The notes under the pieces: generated by a model
Databases searched by the model: none
What the model was told of the DNA's origin: nothing
What the model saw: the letters and a program-made list of their open reading frames with translations, nothing else
Assembly: GCA_950295325.1 (NCBI GenBank)
Contig: OX485805.1
Span: 52,724,758 to 52,788,757 of the forward strand
Length of the DNA stretch: 64,000 nucleotides
Origin: Polytrichum commune
Taxonomy: Eukaryota; Streptophyta; Polytrichopsida; Polytrichales; Polytrichaceae
Direction of reading: 5' to 3'
In this document: positions 36,715 to 49,400 of the stretch, piece after piece
Layout of the letters: the number at the start of each line of letters is the position of its first letter
How positions within the stretch are numbered: the first letter of the stretch is position 1
Made by a program: the position numbers and the translations under genes

Positions 36715-36945
36715 GGTGACTCATGTTCACAACACCTACCGAAGGGGAGGGAAAATTGGGGGAAGGAAAGGGTCAAAATGTTGATTATTAGTGTAGAGTA
36801 TGGTGCTGATTTGAAGAAAATATGATATTTAAATCAAGATCAAAGACTTTGGCTTAGTCTAGTGAGCTTAAATTGGGATGAATTAACACTTATAGGGGGT
36901 TAATATCACCTCGGTAAGTATCAAGAAACTATACCAATATTGTCC
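36715..36945 (+). repeat. direct repeat DR-B, copy 2
   Basis: Begins TGTTCACAACACCTACCGAA, about 1.58 kb downstream of copy 1 in the same orientation. The intervening DNA has no reverse transcriptase or gag-like frame, so this could be a TRIM-type miniature retroelement or two independent insertions. Confidence 0.5.
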
Positions 36946-36949
36946 CCCA

Positions 36950-38195
36950 CCAAGCGCTATCTTATCCTAGCTTGCTACTAAAGTCCTACAAAAATGTGGT
37001 TTCGGGGGAGGCCATCTTCATAATGGCTAGTGGTATTTGCAGCGTATATGAAACAGAAGAAAAACTCTGCAACAAAGAGAACCACTTTGGTGGTGGAGGG
37101 AGCCATACCAAAACTAGGAGACTAGTTTAGCAATAACTAGGAGAGCTTCAGAAGGTAGGGAGAACATGGCAATGTTAGGGGCGATGTGGCAATTCCTCAA
37201 CTAAAACGACCCACAAGTAGGAATACATATAAAATTAAAACCAACCATTAAGTACCAAGGCCACAAAATAGCCCGAGCCGAACCGCATTGTGTGTGAACG
37301 GGCCCAACACTACAAGTGGGGCATCTTTAGCATTTAAAACAATGCCCTAAAGTCAGGTGGGGTTGGGCCTTAGCTTGAACCGATTGAGCTACCTGACCTA
37401 TCTTTAGCTAGTTAATAGCTAGCTAGGCTAGCCCATATTTTCCAAGCCTTGATCTTGTTATAGCTGGGCTAGCCCATATTTTCAGGTGTCATTTTCAGCC
37501 ATAACTCTTAGCTATTGGGTTAGCCGCTAGCCCAAAAAGTCTGCGGGCTAGCGGTTGTACAAGGTCTCGAGCATTTCCATGAGATTTAAATCTATCATAA
37601 CATTATTTAGCATTCAACTCTCGTTCAGTGGGCCCTCAAAATATACAGTTGGGTGCTCGAAAAGTTGCGCATGGAGACTCAAAGTTAGGCTAAACTCTTA
37701 ACATCACATTTTTATATTCTAAGGCCCACGTCACTAAGTAATGTTATGGCCATATAATTTTGTGGTATTAAAGTAAAAATATGTGCATTCCATGTTTTTG
37801 GGGCTACAAATGCGTGTGTCAAGAACTTTCCAAGATAAAAGGTTCTCTCATGATATTTGACTTTCACTTTGATATGACCTGCTAATAGTGTCATTTACCA
37901 TAGTCATTTGAAGTCTATGTATAGGTTACACTAATTGCCAAGTGCTTATTAAGTGAATCGAAGTACAAGTGAGTTCAAAAATATATGGGACTGCATCATT
38001 GTGTACATCTTGATTATACATTTAGAAATTATAAAATAACCACTAGTGTAATTTAACATATCACGAGTATTAAAGACAAACATTCAAGAAAGGTCTCCCA
38101 GTGTTTCACATGTGTTGGGCCAACATGAAGTAAACCAATAAATTTGGTAAATATTGTCACTTCACTCCAACTCATTTCTCATTCCTTGAGTACAT
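36950..38195. other. intergenic, no gene seen
   Basis: Short frames only. It contains small local repeats such as GCTAGCCCATATTTTC (twice near 37430-37480). Confidence 0.5.
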
Positions 38196-38200
38196 TGTTT

Positions 38201-38395
38201 TTGTCTAATTAGTGTGGTTATCATTCGGAGTTATGTGTTGCTATAATTTTTTACCGACATTATCATTTTACATTAAGTTACACCATATTCTTCAGTGTGC
38301 AAACAAACTGCTTGTGCTATTTGGGTATAAAATAATACTTTTGGTAAAATGTTATAGCAATGCATAACTCCAAATGGTAACCCACACTATTCTTT
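38201..38395 (+). mobile_element. MITE family M2
   Basis: Opens TTGTCTAATTAGTGTGG, then CGGAGTTATGTGTTGCTATAA. It closes with the inverted partner GTTATAGCAATGCATAACTC, then TGGTAACCCACACTA. The centre TTCAGTGTGCAAACAAACTG is shared with the 39232 copy. Confidence 0.8.
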
Positions 38396-39169
38396 AAAAT
38401 ATTATAGTAAAATAGTTGCCAATCCAAAACAAGAACTTATTCATCTCAAAAAGTTACTTTTTTTGAAAAAAATTGTCTTGTTGATAGAACAACAGTGAGC
38501 ATAACATTTCTAGTCTATTCATAAGCTTTTAGTATTAACTCTTGGCAAGTACTGCACTAATATGTGACACCATATACCATGAATAATGTACATAATGTAC
38601 CATATGCTATATACCATATAAGAACTACACCATTCACACCTATTACTATGGGCTAAAAGTTAGTGTTGGTAGAAAATAACATGGCCCACAACAATTAATG
38701 TGTTAGGTATATTCTCTAGATTCTTCTAAAACAATTGATTCTCCTAACATAGTATTCGTGAAAATGTCACATTCACATGTGACTTTTTTCAAAGCCGACT
38801 AAGTTTCTAGTCTTGTGGAGTGCACTTCAACTGTGGAGAAATTTGCATTTTGAAACTAACTTTGTATGAGCACCTATGGTACAAGTTCATAGAGTAAAGA
38901 AGAAGTCTTTTTATATCATGAATGCTATGTTTTGATTGCTATCAAGATTCAAGATATGAGTCTTTGAAGTAAGAATGAAGTACATAACATTCATGATATG
39001 AAAAAAAAAACTTCTTCCCTTGTTATCACTTGCACATGCTACTAGCATTTTGTGAATACATCCGGATGTAGTTGACAAAAGCTGACTCCACAGACCAATT
39101 CAAGCGAACCTGGCATTTGTGACACTTGTGCGTGCCATGTGACATTTTCACAAAATACCATGTTTCCTA

Positions 39170-39450
39170 AAGTCATGAACTTCAACCGGCTATTTCTCAA
39201 ACTCAACCGGTTCATCCTTAACTAGATCGTTTTGTCTAATTAATGTGGGTTACCATTCGAAGTTACGTGTTGCTGTAACTTTTTTACTGACTTTATCAAT
39301 TGAGTTACATCATATTCTTCAGTGTGCAGACTAACTGCTTATGTTATTTGGATATAAAATAATACTCTCAGTTATAGCAATGCGTAACTCCAAGTGGTAA
39401 CCCACACTAATTAGACAACAGTGTGGCGGTCGGTTCTCCCCATATATTGA
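39170..39450 (+). mobile_element. fragment of the hAT-like family interrupted by an M2 MITE
   Basis: Left part AACTTCAACCGGCTATTTCT, then CAAACTCAACCGGTTCATC and TTAACTAG (39178-39226). Right part GGCGGTCGGTTCTCCCC after 39422. Together they equal the 3' portion of the family seen at 2550-2629 and 28065-28137. The 5' end could not be found. Confidence 0.55.
39232..39418 (+). mobile_element. MITE family M2, best-preserved copy
   Basis: 187 bp with terminal inverted repeats of about 47 bp: TTGTCTAATTAATGTGGGTT on the left and AACCCACACTAATTAGACAA on the right, with further matching inward through GAAGTTACGTGTTGCTGTAA. It is nested in the fragment of the hAT-like family. Confidence 0.9.
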
Positions 39451-40271
39451 AGACAGAAACATACACCGCTTGCTTGTGATGATATCAGAATTGTGTGATC
39501 TGTGATTCCGATATAGGCTTGACTTTGGAGATTAGATAAATGTCCTATATTTAGAAAAAGCTCAACAATCCAAACCCGGTGCACTAGAATACAATTTTAT
39601 TGACAATTCGACTTTCACACTGCAAACCGGCTAACATACGTCTCTCATCACTCCCTCTGCCGATTGGGCTAGTCAGCAATTAATAATCTTGGGTTCTGCT
39701 GGGAAGCATCCTCCCCTGTGTCTCCCTTGCCGCATCGACGCGGTCGGTATGAATCTTCTCGCACACATGTTCATGCTCTGGAAGGATTCGGTGGATTAAG
39801 CACGCACACTCATTGCGTATTGGAGTGGCCAAACTCCACAATTAGGTCACAGTATTACGCTAGTCACAAGGTTGTGATAAGAAGCCTTCAATCTTTGCAA
39901 GTTTCCTCATCCTGAAGTGGGGATCACGTGAAGTATATTTGTGTGCATCTTTAGCGACCGAGTGGAAGAGTACTGTGAGTTAGGTGGTCTTTGCCTGAGC
40001 AACCAACCAGCTGAGTGGGATCAGATACATCATCTAGTGTAGATTTTGTGAGTTTGGGTTTCGAAACCCAAATTTGAAGCTCAGCTGCACTCCTCCCATG
40101 AATGGTAGAGTGCTTTAACACATGAGAATGCAACGTTCGATTTTTGTCGTTCATTTTAAAGACTTGTATAAGATTATAAAGCTGGCACCTTCGATTGATT
40201 GGGGTTTTGGTGGTGGTTTTTAAGTTTCAAGTTTGTTAGTATCTTTACATCTGTTGTGGGCTCGAGAGAAG

Positions 40272-40836
40272 TCGAAGTGAGTGTGCCAGATTTGTGGTGA
40301 GTTGAAGAGTGTGGGTGATTGATTGCCTGAGCAACCTGAGTGGATCAGATGCTTCGGGGTAGATATGTGACGTTGATTCAGGTTTAAAACCTAAAATCAG
40401 AATCAGGCTTCAAAGCTGTGGTAGACTCCTAGAAGCTTTCCACAACCTGAGAGGGAAAAAAACGCTTGACAGGTTCGTTCTGACCTTCATCGTGCAATCA
40501 TCGATCTCAGACCCTGTCTTCGATTGGGGTTTAGGGTTGATCCTCAGTTTTAAGTGTGTTGTTGGTTCAATGTTAGAATCAGAGTGCCGAATTTGAGGTC
40601 ACAAGAGCATCTTAGATTTGTAGACATTAGAGCTCTGTTAAACTCCTGGTACCTGAATTTCTACAAACCGAGAGGAAACACGTTTGACAGATATTTATTT
40701 ATTTATTTGACCTTTCATCATTCATTCATCGATCTCAACTGAACCCTGTGTTTGGGTTGATCTTCAGTTTCAAAGGTTGTAACTATTGTCCAATCCGAGA
40801 ATATACACAGTCAGACTGCCGAAATTTGAGGTCACA
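40272..40836 (+). repeat. tandem duplications in the CML copy 2 leader
   Basis: Related blocks occur three times upstream of the start codon: GTGTGCCAGATTTGTGGTGAG (about 40280), GAGTGCCGAATTTGAGGTCAC (about 40574) and GACTGCCGAAATTTGAGGTC (about 40813). TTCGATTGGGGTTT- and TGATCYTCAGTTT-like blocks recur between them. The unit is about 235-290 bp. Confidence 0.75.
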
Positions 40837-41460
40837 ATGGCGTTGGATTCCGAGAATCAACATGCTCGTGCGGTGGTTAAGAAGCTCACCAGTTACACCG
40901 ATCAGATCACTACCCGCCCCGGCCTCCCCGCTCACCTTGTGAGGGAGCTGAGCGAGACGTTCAAGATCATCGATGTGAACGGTGATGGCAAAATCTCGAA
41001 GGAGGATCTGGGGATAGTCGCTCGGTCTCTCGGGGACACGGTGGAAGACGCCGACCTGGAGAAGTTGGTGGCCGAGGTGGACGCAGATGGCGATGGGTCC
41101 ATCAACTTGCAAGAATTCATTGATCTCAACACGCGAGCCGTCGATGGCGAATCAAACCATGTTGACAAGTTTGGAGAAGATTCCGAGTCTGCAGAAGACG
41201 CATCCGGTAATTACTTTGGAAAGTTTGGTGTGGACCGTGAATCCCTACTGTCTGCGTTCAATGTGTTCGACGCAAACGGCGATGGGTTCATCTCCGCAGA
41301 TGAGCTTCACAGAGTACTCGTGGGGTTTGGTGACAAGAAAGTGTCCCTGGAGGATTGCTGCGCGATGATCGAGTGCGTCGACGAAGATGGCGATCAGAAG
41401 GTCAATTTCAAGGAGTTTCAGTCTCTCATGATGGGTAGCTGCCAAGATTCCGAAACTTGA
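40837..41460 (+). CDS. calmodulin-like protein, four EF-hands (CML copy 2)
   Basis: Intronless gene for 207 residues. The start is the ATG in CACAATGGCG, a good plant context; the same frame stays open upstream but without an ATG. EF-hand loops are DVNGDGKISKED (46-57), DADGDGSINLQE (82-93), DANGDGFISADE (145-156) and DEDGDQKVNFKE (182-193), with an acidic linker of about 50 residues between pairs. Loop 1 ends in Asp rather than Glu at position 12, which in EF-hands tends to favour Mg2+ or weaken Ca2+ binding. Loop 4 has Gln at position 6, like CML copy 1, and FISADELHRV is shared, so the two are paralogues. The role is a calcium sensor in cytosol or nucleus; targets are unknown. Confidence 0.94.
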   Translation: MALDSENQHARAVVKKLTSYTDQITTRPGLPAHLVRELSETFKIIDVNGDGKISKEDLGIVARSLGDTVEDADLEKLVAEVDADGDGSINLQEFIDLNTRAVDGESNHVDKFGEDSESAEDASGNYFGKFGVDRESLLSAFNVFDANGDGFISADELHRVLVGFGDKKVSLEDCCAMIECVDEDGDQKVNFKEFQSLMMGSCQDSET

Positions 41461-43440
41461 ACAATTGTTGTCTGCGTCACTGTTGATATCATATCATACC
41501 CTGTGATACCCTGACCACATACCCTGCTGGATAGATACTGGGTTTCAACTAATTATATCTGGGTGTGGATCCCTACTAACCCGCCCACAGTGATGAAGAA
41601 TCATGAAAGGCATCATAAATTTCGTCCAGAATTACGCCGTTCCGCGGCGCTGGAGTCTGAATTGCATACATACACTAATTCTTAGAACTAGCAGGGTAAG
41701 TGCTGCATTCAAGGAGTTTTAAAGTTCTGCATACAGACTGCTGTCTCCTGAACAGTGCATTGCCACCCCTCATGCCCTGATCACACAACATTATCGTCCG
41801 ATTCCAGCCATGAAAATGCGGCATTGTGTTTGAGAAATAGATGTTGGTCCACCATTTTTCACACTATTATAGCCAGAGATATCAACATATGGTGCCAATA
41901 GTGGTTGGTGTGATTAGCACCTCAAAGTAAAGGCAATCTAATGCTTTTCAAGCAAACTAAGTTATGAATATTTAGAGCATTCTTAGTGAATTGGCTAGAG
42001 ACCACCACCTGCACATATGTCAAGAAATATTCATTACATGTGACCTTGCAATTTTGAGCTTTGAATCTGATTTTTGAACATTCAATGTGTAATTGTTGGA
42101 TGTTACTAAACGAGGTGTGGTTTGCCAACATTTTTCACATGACATCCGGAATCGAACTCTTTGTCAATATACTCTCTACATCCATCAATATTGCCCCACA
42201 CTAATTTATTGACATTCCACACTATTTTGATTATTTGTGATCAACAATTACAAAAACATTACAAAATTGTGCTTTTACTATAATTGCTATACAGATGAAT
42301 TAACAATGGTCATGAGTTTTGTGTTATGGTTGGGTACCACGGTGATTTGCATGGGTGAAGAGGCAACCTATTAGTGAAGGCAACCTAATTGCACATATCA
42401 ATGTAGATGACATTACACTTTTCCTGTAAATGACATTTTGAATACTTGGCTTTCAAAGTAGTCTAATCAAGTAGGTAGCTCAAAACACTGAACAGATGGG
42501 TGCCTGCCACCACCCATATGAAATGTCCATATTGCAACCATCATCAAATTCAATTGCAAGGCTTCTTTGTTGACTGCCTATATATATACATAGGCATATT
42601 TGGTAGTGTGGCACAATGATGAGGTGATCAAGTATGATCAGTGTGACCAACAACTGTCAGCAACTTCACATATTTTTGAGTGGAACCTCCTTGGAACCTG
42701 GCTATAAATTCTAATGGTGCAATTGTGAGTAAAGGGTACACAGCTGCAGAAGGTTTGCAAACCTACACTAAATATGACTGCCATGTTGATTAGAGTGGCC
42801 TCCATGACTTTGTTATGTGGCAGCAATTTTCCCAAGCCTCCTTTGGTTGCCACAGTCCAGTGATTGCAAGATCATTTACATGGATTGATGATGAATATCG
42901 TGGGCCACACAACATCAGATGTTTAGTGTACTTATTTGGACATGGGGTAGTTGGAAAATGCTGTTCATACATGACTTGTTGGGATCTTCTTGGCATGGGA
43001 TTGGAGGTTTCATGGTGCAGGTACTTATTGATGCTTTCATGATATACCACTCTTTCTATCCTTCCAATACAATCCTACTTTTCATGATTCATACTGCACT
43101 CGCCATGATATCATGTAAGGCACATATTTCATGCCTGCAAATTTTCTTACATCAAGTGCTTAGAGTATTAACATCACCTAACAACGTCATAGAGATTATT
43201 GCACAAACTAAAAGTAGTGAAATCTGATCAACAAAGTGAAGGTTGCTTCCTGTTTGCTGAACTGAACCGGACTTATTGTCCTTACTATCACTTTCTATCT
43301 ACATAAGACGTATAGTATTTTGAAAGGAAGGCATTGAGCCCTATGATGATACATGGCTCCACTGCGTACAGTATAGAGCACTTGGGCTCATATTTTTGTT
43401 GGTGAATATACATCGATGTTTCTGTTTTCTTTTCTTTATT
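41461..43440. other. intergenic between CML copy 2 and the lyase gene
   Basis: The 3' flank of the CML is followed by AT-rich DNA with no recognisable gene. CML copy 2 (+) and the lyase (-) are convergent here. Confidence 0.6.
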
Positions 43441-43446
43441 ATTATT

Positions 43447-46400
43447 TTAAGTTAATGCCACACCTTCAGAGTGATCAGGACAAGGTGCTTCAAGCCGCAA
43501 GTAATCATACATGACACCAGTGAAAGGCCCTATAGCCTTCCGTTGTCTGAGAAAGACAGTGTTGTGCCCAACGTGGAAGAGCTTAGGATCGATGTTCATA
43601 ACCCAGAACCTATAGATGCCTCGAATTCCATGACGAGCAATTGAATTGTCTTTGCCATACTGCATTGTGTCAAATACTGGCTTTCGAGCGTCGGGGTTAT
43701 TTACAAACAGCTGCATACATAACAGTTGAAAGTTACAATTTCTCACCCCACACCTTTTATAAATCCCACAGAAATGTAGGGCTATTTAACCCTTAAAGGA
43801 TTGGGTATGTATTTATATAGGATACATGACAATCTTTACAAAACCCCCATACACTATTCAAAGAATATTATATTCGGTCTATGATAATGAATCCATATTT
43901 AGCACAACCTATTAAAATGAGGTCAAAATCAAGCCATATGTGACAACGGTGATTAGACATACATGATATGTATTTAGATCTATGTCATTTTTTTGAGCTC
44001 TAATCTCCCTGTCTTTCATTTTAAATATATGTATGCTCTTATTTAAATAACGCATATGATAAGTGCGATAATTTTAGATAGAGTTATTTTCGGAAATTTT
44101 GGGCTAACAAAATAAAGAAGTAAATTTGAATTCCTCCATATGACACCTCAAGGCCTGGAATGGGCCTCTCAGACCTTTAAGAGTTAAGTAGTCTTTGAGG
44201 GAAGTTGGGAAATACATAAGGATAGACACCTTACCTGTATGGCTGCTGTACTTGAAGAAGCTGTTGCAATAAGCAATTTGTAAAACCCCTGCGTGCTAAC
44301 TTCAGGAAGCTCAAACTGCACCTGCCATGTTGTAGGTGTATACGAACCATCTGGCATTATCCTGCAATCTCCCCCCCCACACACACACACACACACCTTT
44401 GTTTATGGTGCTTGTCCTGATTTTTCTCAAATTTTGTCGAGCTCAAGAGCAATTGTCGGGCTAAAGTGGATACCATAGCTATAAATTATCAGTTGTGAGC
44501 CTCGTAAGTTTCCAACAAAATAAAGCTCAAGAAATAGTCCAATTTTGACACCCCTCATCTGCCAAATTGTGAGTTTCATCATTTATCTAATTCTATGCTA
44601 CTAACTGAGCACAACCTATCACTTGTCAAATCAGAGTTCAAAACCTTAGCATTTCTGCTTCAAGAGATACACCTTGAGATAAAGAGTCCATATCCGAGAT
44701 TGGTAGTCCAAAGCTTCATGTTTCATGTTCTAACTGAATCTTTAAACTAATGAATGTCAACAATTATGGATAGAGAAGAAAAGCTTTTGTCCTACCGATT
44801 AAGGTGTGCGAAGAACCAGTCAGTCTGCCAGTTGCTTGTGCCAACTGTGTACACCAAGTCCTCATTAGGATAAAGCTCTGTGTACCGTTCCCATAATCCA
44901 TACTGCCTCCATCTGCCACATAAAACCTTGAATTAACCTTTAATTCACATACAGATCCGGCCACTTCCTTTACACGCAGCAGAAAAATCCCTGAATTTTG
45001 TTATATGAGCATGCCCATCGTCAGAGAGTTCAGAGATCTTGAAGTAATTTGGTAGCTTGATTACTTATTGTTACCTACAATAGTGCCGAGGATTCTAGGA
45101 TTTGTGCACCTAACATCCATGGCACAGAGGTCACCTGAATGCATATGGAGCTCACTGAACTCAGTGAATTTTAAAGTTACGACAGCCAAAAGTACAACTT
45201 TCAGGGGATGCACTCTTTATTAGGAATAAATCCAATGCGCCCTTCAAACTATTACCCTTGTATACAAAAAAAAAAAACATTGTAAGAAAAACAAGAATAT
45301 GGATACAAACGTAGAGATTACAGATAGCCTCGAATACATGTACTAGCCCAAAACATATGCATCTAATCATTATTAAAATCCTAATTTGGCATTTCCCGCC
45401 CAGATAATGAGCCTAATGTAGTTTTAAAGATAGAAGGACCACAAAATAACCGGAAGTATACATACAAAAAGACTCCAACAATATCCCTCCTATGTGTAAG
45501 AAGTAAGGGACCTATCCGATTAATACCCCTTTTGGGCACCCAAGTGGGCAGGTACTGCAGATGTTTGACTATCTCATGCAAAGATGGAACTATGTGCAAA
45601 GTTGCATAATCATTGCTTCAACCTCATCACAATCAAAGCCTAAGGTTACTAATGTTACCTACTTCTGGGAGCTGTTCAAGTAAAGCCTGTTGACATATTT
45701 TGGATTCGGATCAGGAACATAGAACCCTGTTGCTGTGCGATCAGGAAAGCCAATGTCCCAGACTGTAGGGCCAAAACGTGGAGCTCTGTATGTTATCTCA
45801 CCAATATGTATACGTACACCTGCCACAAATTAATGAGTTATTGAGCTCATCGACCATGCAAACCCAAAAGCAAAATGCCAGAGCAAATCCTCAAATAGGT
45901 TTAGGGTTCAGGACTTAGGGTTTAGGGTAACATAACACGAAATACAGAGTTGCTTGAGGGATTTGGTAGTAATTTTACGCCACAAAGGTTTCAACCATAT
46001 TAAATAGAGAAGCCTAGGAAGTTGAACCTGATTCAACTCTAACGTTTTCAAAGACAAACCTGGCTGGATGTGAATGGGGCCATTCTCATATTTGTAATCC
46101 CCAACTACACCAGGGACCCATCCGTAAAGGTCATATACACCAGCTTGGATATGCTTTATTGAGAAGCATCCATCACCATCAGCTTCAGTCCAGAATTGGT
46201 AGCCCTGTTGGTAGAAAAGGAGGATGGAAAATCAGCCGTAATTTTTTGTGTCATACCTTTATGGTGCTATCTGGTTTGACATAAATATATTATTTCTTGG
46301 AATAAGTTTCACACGTGTCATATGCCCATTGATTAGGATCCCATTGAATCTTATGTGGAATTGAAGCCACCCTTTGGTAATAACTTTACAGGTAATCAAG

Positions 46401-49400
46401 CCATTCCATAACAGTGTGAATGCTCTTTTGAAGACTGCTTCAACATCGTGCCAGAGACCATCACTCATATCAAAACAATGCTATGAATGTGCAGTCTATG
46501 ATTCGAAATATTTACCTTACTATCCTTTTGCCAAGAACCTGCATCCCCAGGAGTCGCTAAACCCACAAAGGCATGAGCACCTCCCCAAACATAGGGTGGC
46601 ATAAACCTGACAACAATAAAAATCTGGATTTTAACACATGCATTCCAATTTAAACAACATGGGATGCATGTTAGATTCTTGAAGCAATCATATAGGATAT
46701 TCTACCAATTTGTTTTTTCTGGAAGGCTATGTCCACCTACTGATCACAAACCAAAAGGCGGCCTGAAAATATGCCACGTTCTTGAGCTTTTGCATAGTCA
46801 GGTGACGCAGGCCAAGAGTACGGCCATGACCTCATCTCAACTTCTACCTGCATTTCAATCAAAAAAATAAACCTCACAATTGGCTGAAGAATTGATGCAA
46901 TGAACGCAAAATGAATTTGAAATGAATGTTCTGGATTAATTGACTAGTCCATATTATTAGTTGGCTGTTGATTGCATTACTAATAATATGGAATTTGTGT
47001 ACAATCACTTGGAGATCCAATACACTTGTCCAATGCATATGGCATTATAACTCTGACTCTCCACCACAGAATACTTATCCTCCTATTCAGTGGATTTTTG
47101 CTTACTTGTGCTTTAGCATTCTCCCAGAGCGAGAAGTAAGGTGCACCATGCAGTGCAGCATTAAGGTAGATGAAAATTGGCCCAAAGACCTTCTGCCAAG
47201 CTTCCCCTTCCTCAAAGCTAGGGCAAAGTTCGAGTCCAGCATAATGTGCACTATGAAATACCTGACAGATCATGATTGCAAACCACCAATCAACACAGAA
47301 AATTATGATAAATTACCTCAGAGCCATTCAGGAAAAGGTTGAGAAAAGAGGCCAAGACAATCTGAGTCATAAATGGTGAGTCTCTCTACATGCTGTTGGG
47401 TGAAAATACATTCATTAAAAAGACCACAAAGCTTGACCTTGCAGCTTAAATCGATGGACAGATAATTAGGTCTCACATAGAAATGGATCCTATTTCCACC
47501 TCCTTGTAGGTGATATCTTAGGAGGTGATAGCATGTACTCAAACAAAGAACAGAAGGAAATGTTGGTTTGAATAATAAGTAAAACTTACAGAGAGACACG
47601 TGGGGCCCACATGGGAAGTTAAATTCTGCTTGGTGGGGCCTCCATTTCGAAATTCATCGCTAGGTGTTATTATCCAGAAACCAACCATTGGGTTGCCACT
47701 GATCCAACCGTGCACTCTATGGTCCCAGTTTTCTTTTGAATACTGATACTTGTCATCCACCTGCCAATCCAAGAAACCCTTGATTCAGGAAATGTCATGT
47801 TCTGGCCAATCTACTTAACTGGTTTCATATGTCATGAATTTGTGGTAGCCAGTGACTACGCCTGAGGCAGTATGTGATGTGAGAGCAACTCCTATGGTCA
47901 CTGTAAACTGATTCTCTCAAAAATTGGCTTTGAAAGTATAATTGGGCCATGGTTTTTGAAGTACTATCAGGCCAATGACACATGCTCATCTCACACAGAA
48001 AGTCCATTTATCTTATAAATCTTCATTGGCCATAAATTATTGAGAGACACACGACCCTCTAAAGCCCTTTAACGCTCAATTCTTAAGGGTGGGAAGGGGT
48101 TACAGTGTTGCCCTCTCTCAGTAATTGGTGAGCAAGAAATGTTCAGAAAACGTATGGGTGGAATGAAGATGCGATCTTGCTCCAGACAAACAGAGAAAGG
48201 GGGTTATTGAGAGAATCATTTTCCAGTGACCATAGGAGTTGATCTGAGAAACCTAAAGGAAGACATTTATTCAGAAATAGTGTAATACGATTGTTCTACT
48301 CGACTATCAGTCTGGTCATTCAGATATTGCGGAGCCCTTTTACTCTGACATTAATGATGTGCACAACACCATGTAAGTTACTGAGGCGACTAAATAGGAA
48401 GATTTCCAAGCATAGGATATGTGAAATCCATAGAACTTACCTCGTCTCGGAGACAGGGTTCAACTGGATTTGTAAGTATGTGTGCTTCTGGATAGGCTAG
48501 TTGCTGACTCCTGTCTGGATTGAGATCCTCAGGGGCTGGCATTAACCTCTGCCTGTCATCTGCTATGGCCATGAACCGGAACCTGAAAAAGTACATAAAA
48601 AAACTTACAAATTGGATCAGTTGTTTGCACAAGCCCCCATTACCATCCTACTCATGTGCGCCCTTTTACACAATAAGTATATCAAATCAATGGTTGTGAG
48701 AGTTTCAAGTGTTATGGTCTCCCAGTTTTGTATTAAACCCACCTCTTTTATGCGGGCTTCATGCAAAATCAGGTAGACCATAAAACATTATCCATTGCAT
48801 GCCATGTAGGAATCCATGTAGGGTTTACATCCATTCAAACTTCCTTGGTCCCTTAAGCCCTCAAGCTCTAGTGTGAGGTGCAGTGGGATGGTCTTGGCAT
48901 TTTCCACCAATGTGAGATTTAGATGTCAATGGTCAAGGGCCCTCAAACTCTAGGGTAAAGTGCCCCCTAGTGAGGCAAGAAAATATGCAGAATGGATGAT
49001 CATCAAGTTAAGGCCCACTACATGCTGACACCTGGCAATCTGAGCTGACACCTCATCCAATATCCATGGGCACTTCATTGCATCAAATAGACATGAGAAG
49101 GATGTCCAAACCTATCTTTACTGAGCTTAAACACGATACGGGTTTGATTGAGGCTGAAGGCTGGCCAGCCATTCGGTCGCTCATAAATGCTGTAAGTGTA
49201 AAAGCCTGAACACCCTTGCATCAACGCAAATCTGAGAAACCAGCAGACATCAACTTTTGTGTGAACCAAACAACTTAATTAATGTTTGAACTGGACCAAA
49301 GGTCCTGAAAAATCTTAATTGGTTGTAAACTTAGAACTATGCATTTGCTTTCTAATCAAATGCAACTGCAATTAAGACTCAAGTACGTGCCATTGACAGC

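Noticed and set aside
40786-40836. Upstream extension of the CML copy 2 frame
   Set aside because: It has no ATG (begins with TTG) and lies in the repeated leader; the ATG at 40837 has a good context.
45899-45935. TTTAGGG telomere-like motifs (also near 598-620)
   Set aside because: Only two or three imperfect units within gene introns; too short for an interstitial telomere or a telobox array.
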